NCBI GenBank assembly: GCA_002403375.1
Contig: DHHQ01000001.1
Coordinates: 77,467 to 90,864 of the forward strand
Reading direction: 5' to 3'
Origin: Thiobacillus denitrificans
GTDB taxonomy: Bacteria > Pseudomonadota > Gammaproteobacteria > Burkholderiales > Thiobacillaceae
DNA: 13,398 nucleotides
Made by a program: the position numbers and the translations under genes. Position 1 is the first letter of the stretch. Each line of letters starts with the position of its first letter. Below are positions 13,301 to 13,398 of this stretch, piece by piece. The notes below the pieces were generated by a model. That model saw nothing but the letters and a program-made list of their open reading frames with translations, was not told the DNA's origin and made no database searches.

Positions 13301-13398
13301 ATAATTTTTCGACAGGGTCGCCAGGGCCCAAGTTGCAGGTGGACGACGCACTCGTCGCGCGGCCACAAAGTGAGCTTGCTGGTGCGCATTGCCAATAA
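13301..13398. other. right-edge segment with no recognised gene
   Basis: Reading both strands I see only short open frames (the longest minus-strand one, ATG 13387-13389, stops after about 47 codons) with no ribosome-binding site. A frame closing with TAA at 13396-13398 could be the end of something, but nothing in it is recognisable. It is probably the intergenic region upstream of comEA. Confidence 0.4.

Noticed and set aside
13170..13389. minus-strand ORF from ATG 13387-13389 upstream of comEA as a leader peptide
   Set aside because: It hits a stop after about 47 codons, has no ribosome-binding site and no recognisable features.

Overview
The window is GC-rich (the sequence looks clearly above 60% G+C), tightly packed and entirely bacterial. 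The gene set (a monofunctional RelA with a degenerate HD centre, ComEC and a short ComEA, one Lol permease with LolD, an RpfE-type protein, and a small membrane protein starting MYIVAIGW) and the coding style fit a betaproteobacterium. Rhodocyclales (Thauera, Azoarcus or Aromatoleum relatives) is my best guess. This is inference from content; no phylogenetic marker in the window settles it.

Layout. Left edge, plus strand: mnmH, a tRNA 2-selenouridine synthase, whose ATG overlaps the stop of an unseen upstream frame. From 1108 to 9383 there is a long minus-strand block, transcribed right to left: yjbQ-type protein, lolC/E-type permease, lolD, comEC, relA, a DyP-type peroxidase, and an unrecognised 145-aa membrane protein. 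Junctions are +45, -8, +12, -8, +49 and +2 nt, so it could be read as one or two operons. A 38-bp divergent gap with a perfect 7-bp inverted repeat separates this block from a plus-strand RpfE-type gene (9422-10420). That gene converges on rimO (minus, 10432-11763). A 74-aa membrane protein starts 25 nt from the rimO start on the opposite strand, and its 3' end overlaps a ZIP-family metal transporter (minus, 11945-12721). After a strong hairpin (12841-12874) comes comEA (minus, 12898-13173), with an AT-rich upstream region that holds a promoter-like pair and an 8-bp inverted repeat.

How the genes work together. LolC/E and LolD form the ABC machine that releases lipoproteins from the inner membrane. 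ComEC (inner-membrane DNA channel) and ComEA (periplasmic DNA-binding helix-hairpin-helix protein) are two parts of the natural-transformation pathway. RelA makes (p)ppGpp, and its start lies inside the end of comEC. MnmH and RimO are RNA and ribosomal-protein modification enzymes. The DyP peroxidase and its membrane neighbour, with only 2 nt between them, look co-expressed. No tRNA, rRNA, CRISPR array, insertion sequence, prophage or obvious transferred island was seen. The content is mostly core housekeeping, and I did not find a clear new multi-gene system. The least explained items are the DyP-linked membrane protein, the small protein next to rimO, the RpfE-type protein, and the short inverted repeats at 9386-9402 and 13246-13271.
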